Below are positions 53,131 through 61,984 of a stretch of 64,000 nt of DNA, piece by piece. Positions within the stretch are counted from its first letter, which is position 1, and each line of letters opens with the position of its first letter. Origin of the DNA: Fimbriimonas ginsengisoli (GTDB lineage: Bacteria; Armatimonadota; Fimbriimonadia; Fimbriimonadales; Fimbriimonadaceae); assembly GCA_016179045.1 (NCBI GenBank), contig JACOSL010000016.1, positions 1 through 64,000 on the forward strand, given 5' to 3'. The translations under genes were made by a program, and so were the position numbers. The notes beneath the pieces were generated by a model, which ran no database searches, had not been told where the DNA came from, and saw nothing but the letters and a program-made list of their open reading frames with translations.

Positions 53131-53351
53131 CCTGCCCAATCTGCAAGACCGGCCATACGAGCCGGGGGACTTCTACAATTACGCTTGAGCGCGGCTCTAC
53201 GACGATCGTGTTCAAGGAGGTGCCAGCGAACGTCTGCCAAACGTGCGGCGAGGTCTATGTGGACAGCGACGTCACCGAGCGTCTCCTGCGCGAGGCCGAG
53301 GGCGCCGCTGCCGCGGGAGTGCAGGTGGAAGTTCGAGCGTACGCGGCGTAG
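53127..53351 (+). CDS. YgiT-type zinc-finger protein, probable antitoxin
   Basis: This 74-aa protein has two CxxC pairs (CPIC and CQTC) that bind one zinc, with the block TCPICKTGHTSRGTSTITLERGS, VFKEVPANVCQTCGEVYVDS and a helical end (TERLLREAEGAAAAGVQVEVR). It corresponds to the N-terminal zinc domain of MqsA but has no HTH domain. The start ATG 53127 overlaps the upstream stop (ATGA), so it is made with the DUF4258 protein. Such order (toxin first) is the MqsRA-like arrangement. DNA autoregulation may be absent because the HTH is missing. Confidence 0.85.
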   Translation: MTCPICKTGHTSRGTSTITLERGSTTIVFKEVPANVCQTCGEVYVDSDVTERLLREAEGAAAAGVQVEVRAYAA

Positions 53352-53485
53352 GCTGAGGCTGACCTGGCGGCCGAGCGCCGCTGAGCGAAGTTGACGATGG
53401 TAGCCGGCAGAGAGCAAGCGCATCCAATACCAGTTAAGAGGGCGCGAATTCTTCAAAGCGAAAACCCGATTGTGCGGGAGCGTGC

Positions 53486-55006
53486 ATGAGGCTCCCGCTA
53501 GGAATAAGCCGACGGGAGTTTCTCTACCTAGTCGGGGGAGCTGCGGCGGGAGCCGGTGGCCTCGCGGGAGGGCTCTGGCTCAACGCTAGGGCGGGGCGAA
53601 GCGTCGGCTCAGTCTCTCTTGACGTCAACGACATCCACTCAAAGCTGAACCCGACGCGCGTCGCCGCCATCGAACGTCCCGATTCGCTCGAGCAGCTTCT
53701 CGGGATTGTAGGCAGGGCGAATCGCGAGAAGAACAAGCTTTGCATCGCCGGCTCCCGGCACGCGATGGGTGGTCAGCAGTTCGCGGATGGCGCGGTGATG
53801 GTGGACACGCGCGGAATGCGGGACGTGATGGACCTCGACACCCGGGCGGGCCTAGTGCGAGTGGAGGCCGGGGTCGAATGGCCCGATCTAGTCGAGCAGG
53901 TCGCCCAGCGGCAACCGGGCGTGACGGACTACTGGACGATCCGATGCAAGCAGACGGGCGCCGATAAGCTGACGCTGGGCGGCGCGGTTGCCGCGAACGC
54001 TCACGGACGAACCTTGAAGCATCCGCCCGTCGTCGCTGACATCGACGAGCTTCTACTCGTGACCGCCTCGGGCGACCTGGTTCGTTGCAGCCGCACCGTG
54101 AACCCAGAACTCTTCAGGCTGGTCTGCGGTGGCTACGGGCTGTTCGGGGTCGTGCATTCGGTGGTGTACCGGCTGGAGAAGCGCCATAAGCTGGAGCGTG
54201 TGGTCGAGGTAGTGACCTCCGACGAGCTGATGCCGGCGTTCAACCGTAGGATCGATGAGGGATTCACGCTCGGCGACTGGCAGTATGCGATCGACGACGC
54301 GTCCGACGAGTTCCTGCATCGCGGCGTGTTCTCGTGCTACAAGCCCGTACCTATCGATACGAAGATCGCCGAGGACCAGAAGAAGGTCTCGGACCGGGCC
54401 TGGCAGGAGCTCGTGTACCTCGCGCACACCGACAAGAGCCGGGCGTTCAAGCTATACGCCGACTACTACCTAAAGACCTCGGGACAGATCTACTGGTCGG
54501 ACACCTCGCAACTTGGGGGCTACGACGTGGACTATCACCTGGGAACGGACCGCCGCCTGGGTTCGAAACATCCAGGCACCGAGATGATCACCGAGATCAA
54601 TGTGCCACGCGCCCGACTCGCCGACTTCCTGCGGGCGGCCGCCCAAGGACTTCGCAAGCATAAGGCAAGCGTCATCTATGGCACGATTCGACTAGCTGAG
54701 AAGGACGACTGGTCGTTCCTGACGTGGGCAAAGCAATCCTACGCTTGCGTCATCTTCAATCTGCACGTCGAGCACACTCCGGAAAAGATCGCCCAGGCGG
54801 CCGATGCCCTTCGCATGCTCATCGATCTGGCCGCCGAGCGAAGCGGCACGTACTACCTGACGTACCATCGCTGGGCGACCAAGTCGCAGGTTCTCTCCTG
54901 CTATCCCCAGTTTGGGGAGTTCCTGGCCAAGAAGGAGCATTACGACCCCACCGGGCTATTCCAAAGCGAGTGGTACCGGCACTACCGCCAGATGTTCGCG
55001 GCGTAA
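53486..55006 (+). CDS. Tat-exported FAD-linked oxidase (lactone oxidase-like)
   Basis: This 506-aa flavoenzyme starts with a twin-arginine signal: SRREFLYLVGGAAAGAGGLAGG. Residues about 55-220 form the FAD-binding PCMH domain (KLCIAGSRHAMGGQQFADGAVMVDTRGM, then TLGGAVAANAHGR). The C-terminal half contains HRWATKSQVLSCYPQFGEFLAKKEHYDPTGLFQSEWY, resembling aldonolactone oxidases such as D-arabinono-1,4-lactone oxidase. It is predicted to act outside the cytoplasm on a sugar lactone or similar substrate. The gene is followed by the split isocitrate dehydrogenase genes on the same strand. Confidence 0.85.
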   Translation: MRLPLGISRREFLYLVGGAAAGAGGLAGGLWLNARAGRSVGSVSLDVNDIHSKLNPTRVAAIERPDSLEQLLGIVGRANREKNKLCIAGSRHAMGGQQFADGAVMVDTRGMRDVMDLDTRAGLVRVEAGVEWPDLVEQVAQRQPGVTDYWTIRCKQTGADKLTLGGAVAANAHGRTLKHPPVVADIDELLLVTASGDLVRCSRTVNPELFRLVCGGYGLFGVVHSVVYRLEKRHKLERVVEVVTSDELMPAFNRRIDEGFTLGDWQYAIDDASDEFLHRGVFSCYKPVPIDTKIAEDQKKVSDRAWQELVYLAHTDKSRAFKLYADYYLKTSGQIYWSDTSQLGGYDVDYHLGTDRRLGSKHPGTEMITEINVPRARLADFLRAAAQGLRKHKASVIYGTIRLAEKDDWSFLTWAKQSYACVIFNLHVEHTPEKIAQAADALRMLIDLAAERSGTYYLTYHRWATKSQVLSCYPQFGEFLAKKEHYDPTGLFQSEWYRHYRQMFAA

Positions 55007-55098
55007 CCGCGCCGGGCTGGGTTTGACACGGCCCCGGTCGCACCCCCATAATGCCTCTCGGCGAGGCGAGCGGCCCGCCACAAAAGGGGAACCGGCCG

Positions 55099-55401
55099 AT
55101 GATGAACCTGCATGGAGTGGACGTGTACTTGTGGCACCAAGGAACTCCCGACGTGCCCAAGGAGTACGGCGCGATGAGGCTGCTGTTCATCTCCAACCGG
55201 GGCACCAAGGTGTATCCGCCCCCCGCGCCCGACATGGAGCTTCTCGACTGGCCTCGATGCCGCTACCTGTCGGACGCTGAGGTCACCGACGCCGATATCG
55301 ACGCCCTCGTCGGGCATCTCACCGGCCTTGGCTGGAAGTGGACCAAGACGCAGAAGCTGTTTCGCAAGGACGGGGTGGATCAGTTTTCGCAGCCGTATTA
55401 G
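55099..55401 (+). CDS. Stand-alone isocitrate dehydrogenase C-terminal-domain protein
   Basis: This 100-aa protein matches the extra C-terminal domain of Thermus-type NADP isocitrate dehydrogenase. The shared landmarks are VDVYLWHQ (VDVF in Thermus), LLFISNRGTKVYPPPAPD (KMISNRGTQVYPPTGG), WPRCRYL (YRCRFL), a W-containing helix and strand (GWKWTKTQKLFRKDG) and a final F. The catalytic core is not here; it is encoded by the next gene at 55548. The start may be ATG 55099 or 55102 after AGGGGAA. So in this genome the domain is split off and placed upstream of the core, in reversed order. It may bind the core in trans (inference). Confidence 0.75.
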   Translation: MMNLHGVDVYLWHQGTPDVPKEYGAMRLLFISNRGTKVYPPPAPDMELLDWPRCRYLSDAEVTDADIDALVGHLTGLGWKWTKTQKLFRKDGVDQFSQPY

Positions 55402-55547
55402 GGGGTGGCATGGGCTTTAGCCCGCGCAGAGCGGCTAACCGGGCACGACGGAGCGTGCCCCTCCCGCGTGTGGAGATCGACGACGACGAGCGACGAGTGA
55501 CGAGAATGGAAGGGACCAGTGGCGAGTGACGGGAGCAATCAAAAGCA

Positions 55548-56549
55548 ATGGCGCATAAGGTTTGTCTGATTCGCGGCGATGGCACTGGCCCCGAGCTCGT
55601 GGCGGCGGTCGAGCACGTCATCAAGGCGGCCAAGGTCGATATCGAATGGATAGAGGTCGAAGCGGGCCTCAAGTGCGTCGAGGCGGGCAAGCCGATCGTG
55701 CCCGATGCGACCATCCAGAAGATAAAGGAGGTTGGCGTTGGGCTCAAAGCGCCGATGACCACGCCGATCGGGAAAGGCTCGGTCTCCCCCAACGTCACGC
55801 TGCGCAAGCGGCTCGACCTTTATGCCTGCGTGCGGCCAGTTCGGACGCTGCCCGGCGTACCGACGCCGTTCGATGGGCTCGACATCGTGATCTTTCGGGA
55901 GAACACCGAGGACCTTTACGCGCAGATCGAATACATGGCCACCGAGCGGGTGGCGCACTCGGTGAAGATGATCTCCGATTTCGGGTGCCAGCGCATCATT
56001 CGCGCCGCGTTCGAATACGCCCGCAAGAACGGGCGCAAAAAGGTGGTCGGGGTGCACAAGGCCAACATCATGAAGATCGCCGACGGACTGTTTCTGCGCA
56101 TCTTCAAGGAGATCGCGGCGGAGTATCCCGAGATCGAGAGCTGGGACAACATCATCGACAACCAGTGCATGCAGCTCGTCACCAAATGGAAGCTTTACGA
56201 CGTGCTCGTCACCCTCAATCTTTACGGCGACATCATGTCCGATCTCGCCGCGGGGATGATGGGTGGCCTCGGGGTCGCGCCGGGTGCGAACTTCGGTGAT
56301 AAATGTGCGCTCTTCGAGGCGGTGCACGGCTCCGCGCCCAAGTACACGGGCATGAACAAGGTGAATCCGACCGCCCTGCTGCTCAGCGCGACCCTGATGC
56401 TCGAGCATCTGGGCGAGAAGAAGGCGAGGGACGATATTGAAGGCGCTCTGATCGCCACCCTGAAGAAGGGCGTGAAGACCTACGATCTGGGCGGCAGCGC
56501 CACTACGAGCGGATTCGGCGAGGCGATCGCGAGCGAGCTGAAGGCCTAA
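55548..56549 (+). CDS. Isocitrate dehydrogenase, catalytic core
   Basis: This 333-aa beta-decarboxylating dehydrogenase converts isocitrate to 2-oxoglutarate. GKGSVSPNVTLRKRLDLY has the Ser-x-Asn-Val-x-Leu-Arg substrate site of IDH rather than of isopropylmalate dehydrogenase. VRPVRTLPG, ENTEDLYAQIEYM, GDIMSDLAAGMMGGLGVAPGAN and EAVHGSAPKYTGMNKVNP follow. The Lys-Tyr pair in APKYTG matches the NADP-type enzyme (NAD types have Asp-Ile). It is about the size of a core without the Thermus-type C-terminal domain, which is encoded just upstream. The 146-bp gap to that ORF holds GAGTGACG repeats. It overlaps the small minus-strand gene by 4 bp. Confidence 0.9.
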   Translation: MAHKVCLIRGDGTGPELVAAVEHVIKAAKVDIEWIEVEAGLKCVEAGKPIVPDATIQKIKEVGVGLKAPMTTPIGKGSVSPNVTLRKRLDLYACVRPVRTLPGVPTPFDGLDIVIFRENTEDLYAQIEYMATERVAHSVKMISDFGCQRIIRAAFEYARKNGRKKVVGVHKANIMKIADGLFLRIFKEIAAEYPEIESWDNIIDNQCMQLVTKWKLYDVLVTLNLYGDIMSDLAAGMMGGLGVAPGANFGDKCALFEAVHGSAPKYTGMNKVNPTALLLSATLMLEHLGEKKARDDIEGALIATLKKGVKTYDLGGSATTSGFGEAIASELKA

Positions 56550-56713
56550 GAGGCCTCGCGCTGCGCCCAAGCGCCGACCGCCTGGGAAATCTTCTTCAGT
56601 ACCGAGCGGCTCTCGGGCGTGTCCTCGTCCGCGCTCTTGAGACAGCGCGCGAAGAGTTCGAAAGCCTCGTCCCGAGTCAAGCGAAGAAGAACCAAATCGG
56701 CGTCGCGCTCCAT
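56546..56713 (-). CDS. Small conserved-looking acidic protein, 55 aa
   Basis: Charged helical protein, MERDADLVLLRLTRDEAFELF then RCLKSADEDTPESRSVLKKI and a short tail. The pattern of hydrophobic residues at i, i+3/4 suggests two helices. Start choice: ATG 56713 has AAGGA 11 nt upstream; ATG 56725 and a TTG at 56743 are in frame. The stop overlaps the isocitrate dehydrogenase stop by 4 bp. No family is recognised; it could be a regulator or binding protein, but this is speculation. Confidence 0.5.
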   Translation of the reverse strand: MERDADLVLLRLTRDEAFELFARCLKSADEDTPESRSVLKKISQAVGAWAQREAS

Positions 56714-56881
56714 CCCGATCCACATCCTTGGCCTAGCCGACAACTGCGCTCAGGCAGAAGCGACGAATCCTCGCAATTCGACCGGCCTGACGACCCGGCT
56801 CGATACGTCCTCCCAATGAGGCCCCGAGATTGGCCCAAGGCGATTGGATTTGGCCAAAGGAGGGCTACAATAACGTAGGGC

Positions 56882-59800
56882 ATGATTCGCCGCCTGACCG
56901 CTTTGATCTGCGTGATTGGGGCGGCGCTGCCTATGGCAGCGGCGCAGACGCTCTCTGGCGTCCAGACGGTCGACTTCATCAGGTTCCATTCGGGCTCGCT
57001 TGGGCTTCCACTTCGTCATGGCGGCGTCGTGCCCGGGTCCGAACGAGTCGAAGTGGACGGGCGCGCTCTCGCGAACGGCGAGTACTCGCTCGATTGGGAT
57101 TCCGGCATCGTTTACGTTCAACGCGCGCTGCGCGAGGGCCAGGCGGTGCTCGTTTCCTACCGCTTCGATGCGACCAAGACGGGTAAGGCTTCGGCCGCGG
57201 TCGGTGGGCCGGGAACGTTTCGATACGACGTCGCGCCGGGCGGCCTAAGCATGCTGTTCGGGTTGGGGATGGCCGAGCGGAGCGCCGAGGGCGGCGTGCT
57301 CAGCTCGAACGTGCTCGGCTGGCACAACTCGCTGGGTCTTGGCGGTGGTGCGCTCAAGGGGCTGTTCCTGCTCGGCCAGCGACAGCAGGTGGATTCGCGC
57401 TCGGCCTACGAATATCAGGCCGCGCCCTCGACGCCAGGGGGCCAATCGAGGCTGATTTCCCAAAGCCTTACGACCCACGTGGCGGGCGGCGCCTTCCAGG
57501 CGGATTTTCAAGATGTGGGCAAGGGTTTCACCGCTTTTGGCGCGGCCTTATCGGGCGGGGCCGACCCCAAGGCGGTCGAGCAGCTTCAGAAGGAGCGCGG
57601 CCTGCGACGATTCGGTTTTGGGTTCAAGGATCTGCAGCTTGGCGGCGCGTCTCTCAGCGACAGTTTTCGCGAAGTGGGTGGCGATGGACACGGCGTCTCC
57701 TGGCGCAGCTTCGGTTTGCAGCAAGGCAAGGTGAGCCTGAACTACAGCGGGCACCGGGTCGACCAGGGTTTCAACCGCTTCTCCGATCTTGCCGAGACGG
57801 ATCGAGACCAGCTTGCCAAGGAAGTTGGGCTGCGGCGCGAGGAGTTTCACGGCTCGCTGGATTCGACGCACGGCCTCAGCACCCTGAAGTTCTCCTCGGG
57901 CCTTGTGGGCTCAGCCTCGGGCCAGCTTCACAGCGGTGAGCTGAACGCAAGCGGGACGGGCTGGCGGCTAAGCCACGAACAGCTCGCGGTTTCGTCCGGC
58001 TTTGCTTCCTTTCCCGTGTTGACGCCGGCTGAGGTCGATGCCCAGCTAAGGTCGGTCGGGCGCATGTTCGGACGCGACTGGCAGCCCAAGCCTGAGGAGC
58101 GCCCGGGCCTGTTTCAGAGCGTCGGGCTCGGCCGCGACCATACGAGGCTGGAGCTCCAGCCCGCCGGCAAGTGGAAACTCGCCTTCGACAGCCTTCGGCT
58201 CGACGGCAGGACCGACGCGGGCCGCGTCGATGGATTCGAGGCGTCTTCCACGGCTGGGAGCCTGCGCTACCGGCACGAGCGGTTCGGCTCAAGCCTGACC
58301 GAATTGAATTCATTGATGGGCTTCGAGAAGGAAAAGCTGGGCGTCCTTGCCGGTCTGGACCGAACAGATCTCGGGTTCACATTCGCGTTGTCGCCTCGCC
58401 GCAACTTCGTCTTCGATTCGATGCGCTCCGACCTGGCGGCGGGCGGCGCAAGCCGGCTCGCTTGGACCCTTAACGACCCGCGAGGCCAGCTTTCGTTCAG
58501 CCAGCACCGGGTCGACGCCGGATTCGACCAGGCAGCGCAGCTCGTCGATCCCGAGAAGGATTTGCTCGCCGCCCTACGTGGATACGCCGAAAGGGATGCT
58601 CACGCCAAGTGGCAGTTGACGCCCGCCCTTAAGTTCGACGGTCTTTTCGGTAATGCGTCCTCGACCGAAGGCGATAGAACCCGGCAGATCCAGAACCTCC
58701 TGCTTGGCTGGGCTGCGAGCAAGACAACCTCGGTCGAGTTCGCCCACCTCGCCCAGCGCGATGCAGATCCCACTGGGCTGCTTTCATCCGCCGAAACAGA
58801 TCGCTTGACCCTTCTGCGAGACTTCGGCCGGTTGGGCAAGCTGAAGTTTCAGACTGAGCGCAACGCGTTCGACGGCTCGATCGGCCACCCGGCTGGATTC
58901 GTCCGCGAGCTACTCAACTACGATGTCAAGCTCCCCGGGCGGACAAGCCTCACTACCGAGCAGATACGCACTCGCTGGCAGGATGGCCAGCGGGAGGACT
59001 CGGTGACCGAAACCCTGGCCGTTCCCCTTGGCAAGCGGGCGGGCATGAGCCTGACCGAGGGCTTGACCGACCGGCAGGGCGACGGTAAGGACGAGCATAG
59101 GCGCAGCCTCGGCTTCTGGTTCGAGCTTGCGAAAGACATGAAGCTGAACTACGGCAAGGCGCGACAGATCGCGGGCGGGCAGCAAGGTACAGCGCAGACC
59201 GCACTTGGGCTCACGCCCGGCGCTTTGGGAGATTTCAAGTTCGGCCCTTCGGGCTACGCGGCCAACACCTGGGATGCGGGCCACACCGCCGCGACGAGCA
59301 ATTTGACCCTCTCCAACGCGCGGCCGCTACACTTTGGCCGTGTCTCCGACTTCAAGTTCGACGTCGGCTCGGAAACCGCCGCCGATCAGGGCAACTGGCT
59401 GAAGGAGAACCGGCTGCTCCGCTTCTCCGGCAAGGTCGGCGTGAGCGGATTCGGCGCCGAGTTCCGTAGCCAAATGGGCCCGGACGGGTCGCGTGCGGTC
59501 GATCGAGGGTTTAGCCTGAGCTCGGACCAGGCCGAAACCAGGCCGATTCGCTGGAGCACGGCCTACAAGATGCGCACCCTGCCCGGCTACCAGCGAGTCT
59601 TGATCGGCAACACGAGCCTGACCGCCAAGATCGGAAAGGGCTTCGAACTCACCCAGCAGCTTGTGGCCAACCCCGAGCAGGCGAAGCCCGACGCGCTCCT
59701 CGGTACGATCACGGCCCCGACCCACGTTCAACGGTGGAAGCTGGATTACAAGAACGACCCCAGGGTCGTGGTCTCGGGCTCATACGATGAGGCGAAGGGG

Positions 59801-60079
59801 GACGTGACCTCCACCAGCCGCACCGGAGGGCTGGCGGTGACCTTCAACCAAGCGAGCGGATCGCCCTTCACCGTGTTTTACGGGGAGCAGACCAGCCAAT
59901 CTAGCGGCACGCAGCAGCATTCGGCACGCTACTACCTGCGATACGACCCCCGGTCCACGTCTCAGCAGAGCCTGAGCCTGTTCCTCGGCAACGTCACATA
60001 TAACCGCACGCTCGGCCAGGCCGACGGCGGCCTTTCGATCCGCGTCGACTATCAGTTCAAGTTCTCGACAGCCGGCTAG
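56882..60079 (+). CDS. Large secreted beta-rich protein, outer-membrane-like, with internal repeats
   Basis: This 1065-aa protein has a signal peptide (LTALICVIGAALPMAAAQ, cleavage near 22). The remainder is beta-rich with alternating hydrophobic and polar residues, Gly/Ser/Asp turns and almost no Cys, like an outer-membrane barrel or surface fibre. A recurrent block is visible: YSGHRVDQGFNRFSDLAET at about 285-303 and SQHRVDAGFDQAAQLVDPEK at about 540-560, each followed by a charged helix and a strand such as LKFSSG or LKFDG. A short N-terminal domain (VEVDGRALANGEYSLDWDSG) resembles a beta-sandwich. It ends VDYQFKFSTAG. Family not recognised; a diderm cell envelope is implied. Confidence 0.7.
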   Translation: MIRRLTALICVIGAALPMAAAQTLSGVQTVDFIRFHSGSLGLPLRHGGVVPGSERVEVDGRALANGEYSLDWDSGIVYVQRALREGQAVLVSYRFDATKTGKASAAVGGPGTFRYDVAPGGLSMLFGLGMAERSAEGGVLSSNVLGWHNSLGLGGGALKGLFLLGQRQQVDSRSAYEYQAAPSTPGGQSRLISQSLTTHVAGGAFQADFQDVGKGFTAFGAALSGGADPKAVEQLQKERGLRRFGFGFKDLQLGGASLSDSFREVGGDGHGVSWRSFGLQQGKVSLNYSGHRVDQGFNRFSDLAETDRDQLAKEVGLRREEFHGSLDSTHGLSTLKFSSGLVGSASGQLHSGELNASGTGWRLSHEQLAVSSGFASFPVLTPAEVDAQLRSVGRMFGRDWQPKPEERPGLFQSVGLGRDHTRLELQPAGKWKLAFDSLRLDGRTDAGRVDGFEASSTAGSLRYRHERFGSSLTELNSLMGFEKEKLGVLAGLDRTDLGFTFALSPRRNFVFDSMRSDLAAGGASRLAWTLNDPRGQLSFSQHRVDAGFDQAAQLVDPEKDLLAALRGYAERDAHAKWQLTPALKFDGLFGNASSTEGDRTRQIQNLLLGWAASKTTSVEFAHLAQRDADPTGLLSSAETDRLTLLRDFGRLGKLKFQTERNAFDGSIGHPAGFVRELLNYDVKLPGRTSLTTEQIRTRWQDGQREDSVTETLAVPLGKRAGMSLTEGLTDRQGDGKDEHRRSLGFWFELAKDMKLNYGKARQIAGGQQGTAQTALGLTPGALGDFKFGPSGYAANTWDAGHTAATSNLTLSNARPLHFGRVSDFKFDVGSETAADQGNWLKENRLLRFSGKVGVSGFGAEFRSQMGPDGSRAVDRGFSLSSDQAETRPIRWSTAYKMRTLPGYQRVLIGNTSLTAKIGKGFELTQQLVANPEQAKPDALLGTITAPTHVQRWKLDYKNDPRVVVSGSYDEAKGDVTSTSRTGGLAVTFNQASGSPFTVFYGEQTSQSSGTQQHSARYYLRYDPRSTSQQSLSLFLGNVTYNRTLGQADGGLSIRVDYQFKFSTAG

Positions 60080-61803
60080 CCGAGCTTCAGTTCGTGCCGC
60101 ACCGCGCCCGCGCGCTCGTGCCTTGCGGTGAGGCGATAGGTTCCCGCGCCTTGCACGACCCAATCGAAAACCACGAGGTCGTCGGTGGCGTTCGTCTGCC
60201 AGGCAAAGCCGCCCGCCGTCACATGGCTCCAGCCAGATAACTGGCCCGCGTCCTGCCTGAGTTGGCCGCCCGAGAGCCAGCCTGGCGCTTGCGAGCCCGC
60301 GCTGCCGACGGCCTCGCCATCTCGCTCGATCTCCCCGATCACGCCTCGGCAAAGCTTCTTGTCGGCGGCAAGCTTCGTCACGTTGGTGGGCAACCAGCCC
60401 GTGTTCTGCACGGCCAGCCGGATTCGCCAGGCGTTCTTGCCGACCGGCTCGGTGCGAACCTCCTTCAACTCAAGTTTCGGCGTCGCAAGCGCCTGCCACA
60501 CCACCCAGGCGCCAAGCGGTGCAACCTCCGGCTCGAGGAAGTCCAGCGGCGGATTTCGGAAGGCGTAGTGTGCGTCCCAGCCTCCAATCTCGATCCTCCC
60601 AAGCTGAGGATGGTCGAACCCGTACCACTCCACATGGCCTTTGCCACCCAGCTTCTCGTCGCTCCAGGCAAGCAGCTTCTCGTCGTCCTCGAACGGGTGC
60701 TCGCGGAACCAATCGATGTACTTGTAGTCGGTGATGCCGGCCTGCCGCTGCGGCGACCAGATCTCGGTGGTCCAGGCATACACGCCGCGATGCTCGTACA
60801 TCCAGTCGTCGAACACGCCCGAGATGACCTCCTTTGGGTGGTAGCGAAAGTCGGCCCAGACCGAAATGGCGGGATAGCCGGTGATCTCCTTGCCCTTCTC
60901 GCCGATCGCGTTGTAGGCCCACACGTCCTCGGCAGGGAGGTCGTCGTCCGAGTGCCGGCCAGGTGGGCGTAGATTCACGCCGCTGTACGTGTGGAAGCAC
61001 ACCGCGCCGCAGATGTTGGGCCGCTTGACGATCGCCTCGGCGGCGGCGCGAATCTCCGGCTCGCTGGTTGGGAAGTCGCCCGCCCCGACCTGCTCGTGTT
61101 CGGCCCGCCAGCCAACCGGGAAGTTACGATTGAGATCGAGTCCCTCCTTGATCCGTCGCCCGCGCATCGTGATGCCATCGAAATGATGAAACAGCCCTTC
61201 GGGAAGGAGCCGGTAGGCTTTGCCGGGGGGATCGCCGGGGTCGCGGCGCTGCATGAGGCGCGGATTCTTCTCGCTGACCTTCCACGGCCCGTTCGGATCG
61301 GGCACGCGCATGCTCAGCACACGCCCGTCGCCATCTAGGTCCTGGCGCTCAAGGCCGTACAGGTCGTCCTCGTCGTACGGATAGGCGCGCGTCGAGGAAC
61401 GGATGACCCGAGGAGGGGTTTCGAGGGCCCATTCTGCGCCGTCGGGGTTAAGGCGCGGAACCAAATAGAACGCGCGCGAATCAAGGGCGCGGGCCGCCTG
61501 CTCTTGTTCCGTGCTCTTCTTTGTCGCACGATGGCTGGTAACGAGCCGGTTGAGCAGGTGCAGCACGGCGGTGGAGGCGCTGACTTCGGAGGCGTGGATG
61601 TTTCCGTCGCACCAGAAGGCGGGCTTATCCGAGGCCGGGCCCGTTGCCTGGTTGGTCACGGTCAAGAGCCAGATGTCGCGTCCCTCGTGGCTCTTGCCGA
61701 TGGATTCCATCGCAACCAGGCCGGGGTTTTCGGCGGCGAAGGCGCGCAAGAGCTGGGTGAGCTCGTCGTAGCGATAGTAGCGGTTGAATTCGATCTTGGG
61801 CAC
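60076..61803 (-). CDS. M14-family zinc carboxypeptidase-like protein
   Basis: This 575-aa protein has a carboxypeptidase domain (about 10-390): DGNIHASEVSAST carries the His-x-x-Glu zinc ligands, AVCFHTYSGVNLRPP carries the third His, and AWTTEIWSPQ has the catalytic Glu. FYLVPRLNPDGAEWALETPP is another family block. The C-terminal ~180 residues form a beta domain (WVVWQALATPKLELKEVRTEPVGKNAWRI and so on). No signal peptide is seen, so a cytoplasmic location or an unannotated upstream start is possible. It overlaps the upstream-facing large protein gene by 4 bp, convergent. Peptide substrate unknown. Confidence 0.88.
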   Translation of the reverse strand: MPKIEFNRYYRYDELTQLLRAFAAENPGLVAMESIGKSHEGRDIWLLTVTNQATGPASDKPAFWCDGNIHASEVSASTAVLHLLNRLVTSHRATKKSTEQEQAARALDSRAFYLVPRLNPDGAEWALETPPRVIRSSTRAYPYDEDDLYGLERQDLDGDGRVLSMRVPDPNGPWKVSEKNPRLMQRRDPGDPPGKAYRLLPEGLFHHFDGITMRGRRIKEGLDLNRNFPVGWRAEHEQVGAGDFPTSEPEIRAAAEAIVKRPNICGAVCFHTYSGVNLRPPGRHSDDDLPAEDVWAYNAIGEKGKEITGYPAISVWADFRYHPKEVISGVFDDWMYEHRGVYAWTTEIWSPQRQAGITDYKYIDWFREHPFEDDEKLLAWSDEKLGGKGHVEWYGFDHPQLGRIEIGGWDAHYAFRNPPLDFLEPEVAPLGAWVVWQALATPKLELKEVRTEPVGKNAWRIRLAVQNTGWLPTNVTKLAADKKLCRGVIGEIERDGEAVGSAGSQAPGWLSGGQLRQDAGQLSGWSHVTAGGFAWQTNATDDLVVFDWVVQGAGTYRLTARHERAGAVRHELKLG

Positions 61804-61942
61804 GGCGCGCAGGATACCTTTCGGATTCTCGTGCCATCAGCAGGCCGCGCTCGTTGGCGGGCGTCTCCTGTTTTTCTGAGCGTCGGTGAGATTTGGGGGA
61901 GTCTGGAACGTCCAAACGGTGTAGGTTGTTCTTCTGTATTAG

Positions 61943-61965
61943 CTGTTGAGCCGAATCCTCAACAG
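61943..61965 (+). promoter_or_regulatory. 8-bp inverted repeat before an ECF sigma gene (possible operator)
   Basis: CTGTTGAG, spacer CCGAATC, CTCAACAG is a perfect 8+7+8 palindrome 19 bp before ATG 61985. It may be an operator for autoregulation or a leader hairpin. It also overlaps the TTG that would be the alternative start of the gene. Confidence 0.4.
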
Positions 61966-61984
61966 ATTTGTAGATGTTCTTGTC

